This document shows, one piece after another, positions 26,389-34,968 of a stretch of DNA of 64,000 nt. The notes below the pieces were generated by a model that was given only the letters and a program-made list of their open reading frames with translations, had not been told where the DNA came from and did no database searches. A program made the translations under genes and the position numbers. Origin of the DNA: Ruania alkalisoli. GTDB lineage: Bacteria > Actinomycetota > Actinomycetes > Actinomycetales > Beutenbergiaceae. The DNA lies in NCBI RefSeq assembly GCF_014960965.1, contig NZ_CP063169.1, positions 2,017,581 to 2,081,580 on the forward strand, given 5' to 3'. How positions within the stretch are numbered: the first letter of the stretch is position 1; each line of letters begins with the position of its first letter.

Positions 26389-29076
26389 GTGAGTGACACT
26401 GCGCGACCCCGACTCCTGCTCATCGACGGACATTCGATGGCCTACCGTGCGTTCTTCGCCCTCCCCGTGGAGAACTTCTCCACGACGACGGGCCAGACCA
26501 CGAACGCCGTGTACGGGTTCACGTCGATGTTGATCAACCTGCTCCGGGACGAGGAACCCACCCACGTGGCGGTGGCCTTCGACGTCTCCAGCCAGACCTT
26601 CCGCAAGGACACCTACGCCGACTACAAGGGGACGCGAGAGGAGACACCCCAGGAGTTCCGCGGCCAGATCCCGCTGATCGAAGAAGTCCTGGCCGCACTG
26701 AGCATCACGACACTCGGCCGCGAGGGTTTCGAGGCCGATGACATCATCGCCACCCTCGCCAGCCAAGCGGGCTCGGCCGGCTACGAGGTGCTCATCTGCT
26801 CCGGCGACAGGGACACCTACCAGCTGGTGACCGACGGCGTCACCGTGCTCTACCCCCGCAAGGGCGTCTCCGACTTGGTGCGGATGACACCTTCTGCGGT
26901 CGAGGAGAAGTACGGGGTGCGCCCCGAGCAGTACAGCGACCTGGCCGCGCTGGTGGGGGAGACCAGCGACAACCTGCCCGGCGTTCCCGGGGTGGGCCCC
27001 AAGACGGCAGCGAAGTGGATCCTGGCACATGGGGGTCTCGAAGGCATCGTTGCGAACGCTCCCTCGATCACCGGCAAGGCGGGCCAGTCGCTGCGGGACC
27101 ATCTCGACCAGGTGCTCCTCAACCGTCAGTTGAACGAGCTGCTGCGGGATATGGAGCTTCCGGTCGGACTGGACGAGATCGCACGCCAGCCGTTCGAACG
27201 GGAGCGTGTGCATCAGGTCTTCGACGCGCTGGAGTTCCGGGTGTTGCGGGATCGCTTGTTCGAGATGGATCCTCAGGACACCGAGTCCGCCACGGCCGAG
27301 TCCTTCGCCCTCGACGTCACCGCGTTGCAGCCCGGCGCCCTCGCCACCTGGATCCATGAGCACGGCGACACCCGGCTCGGTGTCGATGTGAGGGGCAGCG
27401 CAGCTGCCGGTACCGGTGACGCGTGGGGACTGGCGATCGCGGCACCCGGTGGCGCGGTGCTGACCATCGACCTCATCGAGATCGGTCCGGAGGACGAGAA
27501 GGCACTGGCCACATGGCTCGCGGACGAGACCGCGGAGAAGGTGCTGCACGACGCTAAGACCGCGTGGCACTGCCTGGATGGTCGGGACATGAGGTTGTCC
27601 GGCGTGACCTTCGACACTGCGACCGCCGCCTACTTGTGCCACCCGGACCAGCGTTCGTACGCGCTGGCCGACCTCACGCTGCGCTTCCTCGGACGAGAGC
27701 TCAAGGCCGGCGACGGGAACGAGTCGGAGGCATCCGGACAGCAAATGCTCGTGCTCGACGGCCCGGATGAGATCGAGCTGTCGGCCGTCCGGGCGGCCGC
27801 GGTGGCCGAGCTCGCCGAGGTGCTGACCGAACAGCTCGACCAGCGCTCATCCGTCCCGCTGCTCACCAGCCTTGAGTTGCCGGTGGCACACGTACTCGCC
27901 GAGATGGAGAAGGCCGGTATCGCCGCTGACGTCGACTACCTGCGCGATCTTGAGCACCAGTTCGACGACCATGTGCGCTCGGCTGCCAGTCAGGCGTATG
28001 AGGTGATCGGGCGCGAGGTCAATCTCAGTTCGCCCAAGCAGCTGCAGGAGGTGCTCTTCGGCGATCTGGAGATGCCCAAGACCCGCAAGACCAAGACCGG
28101 GTACACCACGGATGCGGACGCCCTGGCGGACCTCTACACCAAGACCGAGCACCCGTTCCTGGAGCACCTGCTGACCCACAGGGACCAGATCCGGTTGCGG
28201 CAGACCGTCGAAGGGCTGCTGCGTACGGTGGCCGCGGACGGACGGATCCACACCACGTACTCCCAGACGATCGCGGCCACGGGCCGGCTCTCGTCCGCCG
28301 ACCCGAACCTGCAGAACATCCCGATCCGCACCGATGAGGGCCACCGGATCCGGGCTGCGTTCGTGGTCGGCAGCGGCTACGAGTCACTGCTGACGGCCGA
28401 CTATTCGCAGATCGAGATGCGGATCATGGCCCACCTCTCCGAGGACGAAGGTCTCATCGAGGCGTTCCGCTCCGGGGAAGATCTGCACTCATTCGTCGGT
28501 TCGCGCGTCTTCGACGTTGCGCCCGAGGAAGTGACGGCCCCGATGCGGTCGAAGATCAAGGCGATGTCCTATGGGCTGGCGTACGGCCTGAGTGCTTTCG
28601 GACTGTCCCGGCAGCTGAAGATCCCCACCTCTGAGGCACGCGAGCTCATGGAGGAGTACTTCCAGCGGTTCGGTGGCGTGCGCGACTACCTCGCCTCCGT
28701 CGTCGACCAGGCGCGTGTGAACGGATACACGCAGACCATCCTGGGTCGCCGGCGCTACCTGCCGGACCTGACCAGCGACAACCGCCAGCGCCGCGAGATG
28801 GCTGAGCGAATGGCGTTGAACGCACCGATCCAGGGCAGTGCGGCGGACATCATCAAGGTGGCGATGATCGGTGTTCACCGAGCGATGTCCGAGCAGAAGC
28901 TTGCCTCCCGGCTGCTGCTGCAGGTCCACGACGAGCTCGTGGTCGAGGTTGCGGCGGGGGAGCGGCAGCAGGCCGAGAGCATCCTGCGCGAGCACATGGG
29001 CGCGGCTGCCGATCTAGCCGTCCCGCTCGAGGTGAGCGTCGGTTCCGGGGCCACCTGGCGCGACGCAGGTCACTGA
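26389..29076 (+). CDS. polA: DNA polymerase I
   Basis: PolA fills gaps in repair and Okazaki fragment processing. It has 895 residues from GTG 26389; an in-frame ATG at 26368 is an alternative. The N-terminal 5'-3' exonuclease (1-300) shows LLIDGHSMAYRAFFA, EADDIIATLA, GDRDTYQLV and GVPGVGPKTAAKW. The central 3'-5' exonuclease-like region lacks the metal-binding DxE motif (LGVDVRGSAAAG in that place), so proofreading is probably absent, as in other actinobacterial Pol I. The polymerase domain has motif A DYSQIEMRIMAHLSED, motif B RSKIKAMSYGLAYG and motif C QVHDELVVE. The gene ends 7 bases into the convergent methyltransferase gene. Confidence 0.96.
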   Translation: MSDTARPRLLLIDGHSMAYRAFFALPVENFSTTTGQTTNAVYGFTSMLINLLRDEEPTHVAVAFDVSSQTFRKDTYADYKGTREETPQEFRGQIPLIEEVLAALSITTLGREGFEADDIIATLASQAGSAGYEVLICSGDRDTYQLVTDGVTVLYPRKGVSDLVRMTPSAVEEKYGVRPEQYSDLAALVGETSDNLPGVPGVGPKTAAKWILAHGGLEGIVANAPSITGKAGQSLRDHLDQVLLNRQLNELLRDMELPVGLDEIARQPFERERVHQVFDALEFRVLRDRLFEMDPQDTESATAESFALDVTALQPGALATWIHEHGDTRLGVDVRGSAAAGTGDAWGLAIAAPGGAVLTIDLIEIGPEDEKALATWLADETAEKVLHDAKTAWHCLDGRDMRLSGVTFDTATAAYLCHPDQRSYALADLTLRFLGRELKAGDGNESEASGQQMLVLDGPDEIELSAVRAAAVAELAEVLTEQLDQRSSVPLLTSLELPVAHVLAEMEKAGIAADVDYLRDLEHQFDDHVRSAASQAYEVIGREVNLSSPKQLQEVLFGDLEMPKTRKTKTGYTTDADALADLYTKTEHPFLEHLLTHRDQIRLRQTVEGLLRTVAADGRIHTTYSQTIAATGRLSSADPNLQNIPIRTDEGHRIRAAFVVGSGYESLLTADYSQIEMRIMAHLSEDEGLIEAFRSGEDLHSFVGSRVFDVAPEEVTAPMRSKIKAMSYGLAYGLSAFGLSRQLKIPTSEARELMEEYFQRFGGVRDYLASVVDQARVNGYTQTILGRRRYLPDLTSDNRQRREMAERMALNAPIQGSAADIIKVAMIGVHRAMSEQKLASRLLLQVHDELVVEVAAGERQQAESILREHMGAAADLAVPLEVSVGSGATWRDAGH

Positions 29077-29903
29077 CGCTCGGCCACCATGATCAACGTG
29101 CCCGGTAGCAGTGCACCACGTTCGGGTCCCCATCCACCCCACACGTGGGTGTTGCCCGGTTGCCACTCCGGCTCGACGAGGTCGACCAGCGTGAACCCCG
29201 CCGCGATCACGTCTCGGATGTGATCGCTGAGCGTGCGGTGGAACTCGGCGTACAGGGGTTTCCCCTGCGCATCCCGTTCGACGTAGGGTGCCCGGTCGAA
29301 GTAGGACCGTACGAGGGTCAACCCCGCATCGGTCGGGTCGTCAGGGAAGGCCCAGCGCACCGGGTGAGTGACCGAGCAGACCCACCGGCCGCCCGGACGC
29401 AGCACACGGGCTGCTTCGGCGTGTACCCGGACGGCGTCCGGGACGAACGGGATGGCGCCGAAGGCCGTGAACACGACGTCGAACGACTGGTCCGGGAAGG
29501 GCAGGTCGCGTGCGTCAGCGACGACGAACGGCACCTGCACACCGGTGGCCGTGTCGAGCTGGGCACTGGCACGCGCCATCCCGTCAGCGACGTCGCTCGC
29601 GGTGGCGTGCACGTGCCGGGCGCGCAGCCATCGGGAGCACTGTGCGGCTCCGGCGCCGATCTCAAGCACCTCCGCTGCGCGAAGGGCCGCGAGATCACCC
29701 AGCAGCCCGGCGTCGGATTCACGAAGCCCCTCCGGGCACCAGCGAAAGTCGGCCGCCCCCAGGAAGTCTCCGTGCTCGGCCAGGTAGCCGGGGGCCTCGT
29801 CCGACCACCAGTCACCATTCGCAGACGCTGCCGCCACCGGATCGACCGGCTCGTAGCCCGCGCTGGCGATGGGCTCTCGCGCCTCCGGCGCCCTCTCGTT
29901 CAT
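29070..29903 (-). CDS. Class I SAM-dependent methyltransferase
   Basis: A 277-residue protein with SAM motif I VLEIGAGAAQCSRWL (about residues 80-94), the acidic post-I position ATASDVADGM, motif II DARDLPFPDQSFDVVFTAFG, and motif III ARVLRPGGRWVCSVTHP. It fits the Methyltransf_11 family. The substrate is unknown. It is convergent with polA, overlapping by 7 bases, and divergent from rpsA. Methyltransferase genes of this type lie beside polA in several actinobacteria by recall. Confidence 0.85.
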   Translation of the reverse strand: MNERAPEAREPIASAGYEPVDPVAAASANGDWWSDEAPGYLAEHGDFLGAADFRWCPEGLRESDAGLLGDLAALRAAEVLEIGAGAAQCSRWLRARHVHATASDVADGMARASAQLDTATGVQVPFVVADARDLPFPDQSFDVVFTAFGAIPFVPDAVRVHAEAARVLRPGGRWVCSVTHPVRWAFPDDPTDAGLTLVRSYFDRAPYVERDAQGKPLYAEFHRTLSDHIRDVIAAGFTLVDLVEPEWQPGNTHVWGGWGPERGALLPGTLIMVAERQ

Positions 29904-29919
29904 GAGGCCATCATCACCT

Positions 29920-29949
29920 TTGCCAGGCCTTCGGTCGTCGGGGTAGGAT
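29920..29949 (+). promoter_or_regulatory. Promoter of rpsA
   Basis: TTGCCA (29920-29925) and TAGGAT (29944-29949) are separated by 18 bases, close to the sigma-A consensus. Transcription would start near 29956, leaving a leader of about 200 bases before the rpsA ATG. That leader can hold the autoregulatory structure known for S1 in other bacteria (inference). The rest of this 254-base gap shows nothing else I can name. Confidence 0.55.
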
Positions 29950-30157
29950 TGCCGAGGTCATTCGTGCGTTCCTGCCTCCTGACATGGCGGTCGCTGTGGT
30001 CCAGCCCTTCGAGAGTCTCGATCGGCGGCCCGGCAGCCACCACGAGTCGCGGGTGGAGATCGTCCGAGTGCCATCGCGAGCGGCTCGCGGGACGAACTGC
30101 TCGCTGTTGTCCTGTGTCCGACCCACTATCCCTGTCCGCATCGGAGTCCAACACTCA

Positions 30158-31654
30158 ATGACTATCACCAGCCCGGCCTCGACGAACGCACCGCAGGTCG
30201 CGGTCAACGACATCGGCTCGGAAGAGGATTTCCTCGCAGCCGTCGACGCGACCATCAAGTACTTCAATGACGGTGACATCGTCGAGGGCACGGTCGTCAA
30301 GGTCGACCGAGACGAGGTTCTCCTCGACATCGGTTACAAGACCGAAGGCGTCATTCTCTCGCGCGAGCTCTCCATCAAGCACGACGTCGACCCCGATGAG
30401 GTCGTCGCCGTCGGAGACGCCGTCGAGGCTCTCGTCCTCCAGAAGGAGGACAAGGAGGGCCGTCTGCTGCTGTCCAAGAAGCGCGCACAGTACGAGCGCG
30501 CCTGGGGCACCATCGAGAAGATCAAGGAAGAGGACGGCGTCGTCACCGGCACCGTCATCGAGGTCGTCAAGGGCGGCCTCATCCTCGACATCGGCCTGCG
30601 CGGCTTCCTGCCCGCGTCGCTGGTGGAGATGCGCCGCGTGCGCGACCTGCAGCCGTACATCGGCCAGGAGATCGAAGCCAAGATCATCGAGCTCGACAAG
30701 AACCGCAACAACGTCGTGCTCTCCCGCCGTGCCTGGCTCGAGCAGACCCAGTCCGAGGTGCGTTCCACCTTCCTGCAGACGCTGCAGAAGGGGCAGGTGC
30801 GCCCCGGTGTGGTCTCATCGATCGTCAACTTCGGTGCGTTCGTGGACCTGGGTGGGGTGGACGGCCTGGTGCACGTCTCCGAGCTCTCCTGGAAGCACAT
30901 CGATCACCCGAACGAGATCGTGGAGGTCGGCCAGGAGGTCACCGTCGAGGTGCTCGACGTCGACTTCGACCGGGAGCGCGTCTCGCTGTCGCTGAAGGCC
31001 ACCCAGGAGGACCCGTGGCAGGCATTCGCCCGCACGCACGCCATCGGGCAGGTCGTGCCGGGTAAGGTCACCAAGCTCGTGCCGTTCGGTGCGTTTGTGC
31101 GCGTCGAAGACGGCATCGAGGGTCTGGTGCACATCTCCGAGCTGGCCCAGCGCCACGTCGAGCTGCCCGAGCAGGTGGCGAAGGTTGATGACGAGGTGTT
31201 CGTCAAGGTCATCGACATCGACCTGGAGCGCCGCCGCATCTCGCTCTCGCTGAAGCAGGCGAACGAGGGCGTGGACCCCAACAGCGACGAGTTCGACCCG
31301 TCGCTGTACGGTATGGCCGCCGAGTACGACGACCAGGGCAACTACAAGTACCCCGAGGGCTTCGACCCGGAGACCAACGAGTGGCTCGAGGGGTACGAGA
31401 CGCAGCGGGAGGCCTGGGAGGCGCAGTACGCTTCCGCCCACGAGCGCTGGGAGGCGCACAAGGCTCAGGTCCTGCGTGCGATCGAGGCCGACGCGGAGTC
31501 TGCATCCTCCGGAGGCGGTAGCAGCAGTAGCAGCAGCAGTCCTGCCGTCGAGGCGCCTGAGTCCTCTTACACCTCGGCACCGGTTGACGCGGGCGGCACG
31601 CTTGCCTCCGACGAGGCGCTTGCCGCGCTGCGTGAGAAGCTCACCGGCAACTGA
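30158..31654 (+). CDS. rpsA: 30S ribosomal protein S1
   Basis: S1 binds mRNA at the ribosome and helps initiation. The product has 498 residues from ATG 30158, with GGAG 12 bases upstream. Four S1 (OB-fold) repeats are visible, at about 40-110, 125-195, 210-280 and 295-365. Repeats 3 and 4 carry the clear VNFGAFVDLGGVDGLVHVSEL and VPFGAFVRVEDGIEGLVHISEL cores (each cited only as a landmark). The C-terminal tail holds a serine run and a conserved end ASDEALAALREKLTGN. Fewer repeats than the six in E. coli is normal for actinobacteria. The reading frame stays open for 58 codons upstream, but that part is not conserved. Confidence 0.96.
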   Translation: MTITSPASTNAPQVAVNDIGSEEDFLAAVDATIKYFNDGDIVEGTVVKVDRDEVLLDIGYKTEGVILSRELSIKHDVDPDEVVAVGDAVEALVLQKEDKEGRLLLSKKRAQYERAWGTIEKIKEEDGVVTGTVIEVVKGGLILDIGLRGFLPASLVEMRRVRDLQPYIGQEIEAKIIELDKNRNNVVLSRRAWLEQTQSEVRSTFLQTLQKGQVRPGVVSSIVNFGAFVDLGGVDGLVHVSELSWKHIDHPNEIVEVGQEVTVEVLDVDFDRERVSLSLKATQEDPWQAFARTHAIGQVVPGKVTKLVPFGAFVRVEDGIEGLVHISELAQRHVELPEQVAKVDDEVFVKVIDIDLERRRISLSLKQANEGVDPNSDEFDPSLYGMAAEYDDQGNYKYPEGFDPETNEWLEGYETQREAWEAQYASAHERWEAHKAQVLRAIEADAESASSGGGSSSSSSSPAVEAPESSYTSAPVDAGGTLASDEALAALREKLTGN

Positions 31655-31680
31655 TCGCAGGCTCTCCAGCCGCTGATCTG

Positions 31681-31725
31681 CGAAGGCCCGGACTGTCACC
31701 GACACGGTGACGCTCCGGGCCTTCG
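31681..31725 (+). terminator. Strong bipartite terminator hairpin after rpsA
   Basis: An outer 12-bp perfect stem (CGAAGGCCCGGA with TCCGGGCCTTCG) encloses a second 6-bp stem GTCACC-gacac-GGTGAC, separated by two-base bulges on each side. It begins 27 bases after the rpsA stop and ends the S1 transcript before pcp. A U-run is absent. Confidence 0.8.
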
Positions 31726-31759
31726 TCGTCGCCGCACGCGAGCGTCCGTCCGTCCGTCA

Positions 31760-31765
31760 TAGGCT
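31760..31765 (+). promoter_or_regulatory. Candidate -10 element of pcp (leaderless arrangement)
   Basis: TAGGCT lies 6 bases before GTG 31772, after a GTCC tetranucleotide repeated at 31744-31758. No ribosome site separates it from the start, so a leaderless mRNA is likely. Confidence 0.45.
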
Positions 31766-31771
31766 GGCCTC

Positions 31772-32419
31772 GTGCCTCAACGACCGCCGACCGTGTTGCT
31801 GACCGGATTCGAACCCTTCGACGACGCTTCTTCCAATCCCTCCATCGATGCGGTGCGCCTGGTCGCCACGGCATGGGACAGGGAGGAGGAACTCGTCGTA
31901 GCGGAGCTGCCCGTGGCCTACGGCCGGGCCGGCGAGCAACTCGAGGAGCTGCTACGCGTGCACCGGCCCGCCGTGGCTGTCGGTGTGGGTCTGGCGGGTG
32001 GACGCCGCACGGTGAGCCTGGAACGTCTCGCCGTGAACTTGCGCGATGCCCGGATCCCTGACAATGACGGCGCACAGCCGGTCGACGAACCGGTCCTGGA
32101 GGATGGCCCCGCTGCCCGCTGGATGAGTCTGCCCGTCAAGCGCATCGCAAGCGCGCTGGCCGGTGCGGGCATCCCCGCCGAGCTGTCGATGACCGCCGGG
32201 ACCTATGTGTGCAACACAGTGGCGTATCACCTGGGCACGTGGGCCGCGTCGGTCTCCTCTGTCAGTCTCGGTGGTCGCCCCCCGTGTGCAGGCTTCGTTC
32301 ACGTCCCACCCGCTGACGTCCTCGGTGTCTCGGTCCTCGCCAGCGGCCTGCGTCTCGTGCTCGACGTCGCCCTGGCAGGTGAGCCCGAACTGGCGATCCC
32401 TGCCGGGAGCACCTCATGA
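31772..32419 (+). CDS. pcp: Pyroglutamyl-peptidase I
   Basis: A 215-residue cysteine peptidase of family C15, which removes N-terminal pyroglutamate from peptides in the cytosol. The catalytic triad is in place: Glu84 in SLER, Cys147 in GTYVCNTV and His177 in GFVHVPP. The N-terminal VLLTGFEPFDDASSNPS is the family's opening strand and loop. Its stop overlaps coaE (ATGA), making a two-gene unit after the rpsA terminator. Confidence 0.93.
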   Translation: MPQRPPTVLLTGFEPFDDASSNPSIDAVRLVATAWDREEELVVAELPVAYGRAGEQLEELLRVHRPAVAVGVGLAGGRRTVSLERLAVNLRDARIPDNDGAQPVDEPVLEDGPAARWMSLPVKRIASALAGAGIPAELSMTAGTYVCNTVAYHLGTWAASVSSVSLGGRPPCAGFVHVPPADVLGVSVLASGLRLVLDVALAGEPELAIPAGSTS

Positions 32420-33645
32420 GTGCAGAGAGTGCGACGCGGGCGCCAGCGTTGAGTGTGGGTCTCACCGGCGGCATCGGTGCCGGTAAATCCACGGTGACCC
32501 GGATGCTGGAGGCGAGGGGCGCCGTCGTGATCGATGCGGACGTGCTCGCACGGGAGGCGGTCGCTCCCGGTACGAGGGGCCTCGCCGAGGTGGTGGCGGC
32601 GTTCGGTGAGCAGGTGCTGGACGCGGACGGAGCGTTGGACCGGCCGGCATTGGCGCGCCAGATTTTCGGGGACGACCGCGCCCGTCAGCGGTTGAACGCC
32701 ATCGTGCACCCGCGCGTGCGGCGGGCCGCTACCGAACGTGCCGCCGCCGTGAGTCCCGGGCGGGTGGCGCTGCACGACATCCCGCTGCTGGTGGAGAACG
32801 GGCTGGCGGCCGACCACCATCTGGTGCTGGTGGTCGGCGCATCCGAGCCAGTGCGGCTGGAACGGCTGGCGGCACGGGGGATGCAGGCTGCGGACGCACG
32901 CTCTCGCATGGCGGCCCAAGCCACGGACGACGAGCGTCGGCGCGTGGCTGACATCTGGATCGACAACGGTGGCTCGCTGGCGGTGACGCACGCGCAGGTC
33001 GACCGGGTCTGGGAGCGCCGGATCGCCCCGTACGCGCAGAACCTGCGAACCGGATCACGGGCGGAGCGTCCCCTGGCTGCGGCCCTGGTGCCCGATTCGG
33101 GCCTGCCACGTACCTGGACGATGCAGGCCGAGGACCTCCTGGCCCGGATCCGGCGGGCTATGGGTGAGTCTGCGCTCTCGGCGCATCACATCGGGTCCAC
33201 CTCCGTTCCGGGCCTGGTGGCCAAGGACGTGCTGGACCTGCAGATCGGGGTTCAGGATCTGGCCACCGCCGATGCGCTGGCGGATCGCCTCGCAGCGGCG
33301 GGCTTCCCGGCCATGCCGGGCCAGTGGACCGACAGTCCGAAGGACTCCCTGGCCGATGGTGGGTGGGAGAAGCGCTTGCACGTCAATGCCGATCCTGGCC
33401 GTCACGTCAACCTGCACGTACGGGTCGCAGGTGGGCCGGCCTGGCGGTTCGCGCTGATGTTCCGGGACTGGCTGCGAGATGTTGCCGCTGAGCGGGAGGA
33501 CTACGCCCGGATAAAGCAGCGCCTAGCGGCTCAGACCACCAGCACCCGGGACTACGCCGAGGCGAAGGCGCCCTGGTTCGACCAGGCGTGGCCCCGGATC
33601 CAGGCCTGGGCGACGGCGACGGGCTGGTACCCGCCGCCGTCGTGA
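32416..33645 (+). CDS. coaE: Dephospho-CoA kinase fused to a GrpB (UPF0157) domain
   Basis: CoaE phosphorylates dephospho-CoA, the last step of CoA synthesis. The 409-residue protein has a kinase domain (1-200) with P-loop GGIGAGKST (18-26), IDADVLAREAVAPG, HPRVRR and the lid. A GrpB-like nucleotidyltransferase-fold domain (about 215-400) then shows the IGSTSVPGLVAKDVLDL motif and a C-terminal DYAEAK helix. This fusion is typical of actinobacterial CoaE (Rv1631 by recall). The role of the GrpB part is unknown, though it has been linked to folding or oligomeric state of the kinase. It is coupled to pcp. Confidence 0.94.
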   Translation: MSAESATRAPALSVGLTGGIGAGKSTVTRMLEARGAVVIDADVLAREAVAPGTRGLAEVVAAFGEQVLDADGALDRPALARQIFGDDRARQRLNAIVHPRVRRAATERAAAVSPGRVALHDIPLLVENGLAADHHLVLVVGASEPVRLERLAARGMQAADARSRMAAQATDDERRRVADIWIDNGGSLAVTHAQVDRVWERRIAPYAQNLRTGSRAERPLAAALVPDSGLPRTWTMQAEDLLARIRRAMGESALSAHHIGSTSVPGLVAKDVLDLQIGVQDLATADALADRLAAAGFPAMPGQWTDSPKDSLADGGWEKRLHVNADPGRHVNLHVRVAGGPAWRFALMFRDWLRDVAAEREDYARIKQRLAAQTTSTRDYAEAKAPWFDQAWPRIQAWATATGWYPPPS

Positions 33646-33649
33646 CACC

Positions 33650-34078
33650 TCAGGCTGCGAGCGTGGCCGAGAGCGTGATCGGCGTGGCCCTGAGAGCACC
33701 GGAGACCGGGCAACCGTCCTTCGCTGCGGCGGCGATCCGCTGGAAGTCCTCCTCGCTGATCCCCGCCACGACTGCCGAGACGGTCAGTGCGATGCCGGTG
33801 ATGCCTGTGCCGGGCTCAAATGTCACCTCGGCGGCGGTGTTGACCGACTCCGGCGGCGTCCCGTTGCTCGCGAGCTCGTTCGAGAACGCCATCGAGAAGC
33901 AGGAGGCGTGCGCGGCGGCGATCAGCTCCTCCGGCGTCGTGGTACCGGCACCGGGCTCAGTGCGGGCCTTCCAGGACACGTCGAACGTGCCCAGACCTGA
34001 CGTGTCGAAGGTGGTGCGGCCGGATCCGTTGAACAGATCCCCGGTCCATGCGGTACTGGCGTTGCTGACGACGGCCAT
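33650..34078 (-). CDS. osmC: OsmC/Ohr-family peroxiredoxin
   Basis: A 142-residue enzyme from ATG 34078, with GGAGGA upstream on the minus strand. The two redox cysteines are Cys60 in AAAHASCFSM and Cys123 in DGCPVSGAL. It reduces organic hydroperoxides with thiol help in the cytosol. The preceding minus-strand region has a near-palindrome (GGTGGT-C-ACCACC around 34105-34118) that could be a control site, but nothing ties it to a known regulator. It is convergent with coaE, four bases apart. Confidence 0.9.
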   Translation of the reverse strand: MAVVSNASTAWTGDLFNGSGRTTFDTSGLGTFDVSWKARTEPGAGTTTPEELIAAAHASCFSMAFSNELASNGTPPESVNTAAEVTFEPGTGITGIALTVSAVVAGISEEDFQRIAAAAKDGCPVSGALRATPITLSATLAA

Positions 34079-34183
34079 GGGTGTCCTCCCGTAGGTGGCA
34101 GTGGTGGTGGTCACCACCCATCCTGCCTTCCCGGCGGCTGTGCGTGCACGATCACCCGCCCGTAGCTGCGAGAGAATCACCGC

Positions 34184-34930
34184 TCAGGACGTCAGATGCG
34201 TCCGGAGGAAGCTCGCGACGGCGGCCACTTCTGCTGTCGAGACACCGTGTCCGAGCCCGGGGTACTCCGTGACGGTGAGCGCCGTGTGCGAGGTGAGGAA
34301 CGCCGTCGTGGCCGCGAAGACCTCGGGCGGCAGCAACGGGTCTGCGGAGCCGTAGCCGGAGAAGACAGGCGGGCGGATCTGCGCGAGCGCCTCGTCACCG
34401 GCCACCGGCCCGGGGACGTGGAACCCGGAGAGCACGACACCGCACCGGAACAGTTCCGGGCGGTTCCGGAGCAGGTGCGTCACCATCGCACCGCCCTGCG
34501 AGAAGCCGAGCACCCCGATGGGCCCTGGTGTGCCGGCCATGGCCAGGACGCGCTCCAGCCACCCCAGCACCCCGGCCGTGGCGGCCGTGGCGATCGCCGG
34601 ATCCGGTGATCCTGCCGATGCCGCGTCCTCGATGGGGAACCAGGCGTAGCCACGCTGCGCCGGGAGCGGGGCCCGCAAGCTGGCCACGACGGCGTCGCTC
34701 ACCAGCTCTGGAGCTAGGCCGGTGAGGTCGCCCTCGTCCGCACCGTACCCGTGCAGCAGGACCAGCAGCGGGCGGGACTCGAGTGCGGCCGCGAGATCAT
34801 CAGGGCCGAATCGGGCGGGAAGCGTCCACACGATGGCACCATCGTCGATGGGCAGCAGGGCCGGCTGCCGACCGGTGTGGTGGGGGAGCGCAGAGGACGT
34901 CGAGGAGGCAGAGGAGCCAGAGGTGTTCAC
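34184..34930 (-). CDS. Alpha/beta hydrolase, phospholipase/carboxylesterase type
   Basis: A 248-residue serine hydrolase from GTG 34930. The triad is Ser144 in [10 protein letters not shown], Asp197 in [10 protein letters not shown] and His228 in GLGHGVS, with the oxyanion region [12 protein letters not shown] (about 58-69). It belongs to the Abhydrolase_2 (acyl-protein thioesterase / carboxylesterase) family. The N-terminal 20 residues are Ser/Thr-rich and unlikely to be structured. It is divergent from uvrB by 38 bases. Substrate unknown. Confidence 0.87.
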   Translation of the reverse strand: MNTSGSSASSTSSALPHHTGRQPALLPIDDGAIVWTLPARFGPDDLAAALESRPLLVLLHGYGADEGDLTGLAPELVSDAVVASLRAPLPAQRGYAWFPIEDAASAGSPDPAIATAATAGVLGWLERVLAMAGTPGPIGVLGFSQGGAMVTHLLRNRPELFRCGVVLSGFHVPGPVAGDEALAQIRPPVFSGYGSADPLLPPEVFAATTAFLTSHTALTVTEYPGLGHGVSTAEVAAVASFLRTHLTS

Positions 34931-34956
34931 GCAGGCACGATGTCACACCCGGCGCG

Positions 34957-34962
34957 TACCGT
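34957..34962 (+). promoter_or_regulatory. Candidate -10 element of uvrB (leaderless arrangement)
   Basis: TACCGT lies 6 bases before the uvrB ATG in the 38-base gap between divergent genes. No LexA-like TCGAAC-N4-GTTCGA was seen here, unlike at uvrA. Confidence 0.4.
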
Positions 34963-34968
34963 AGTCCC

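Noticed and set aside
29984-30157. A 58-residue N-terminal extension of S1
   Set aside because: It has no ribosome site or conserved sequence, and S1 family starts agree with ATG 30158. Kept only as a leader observation.
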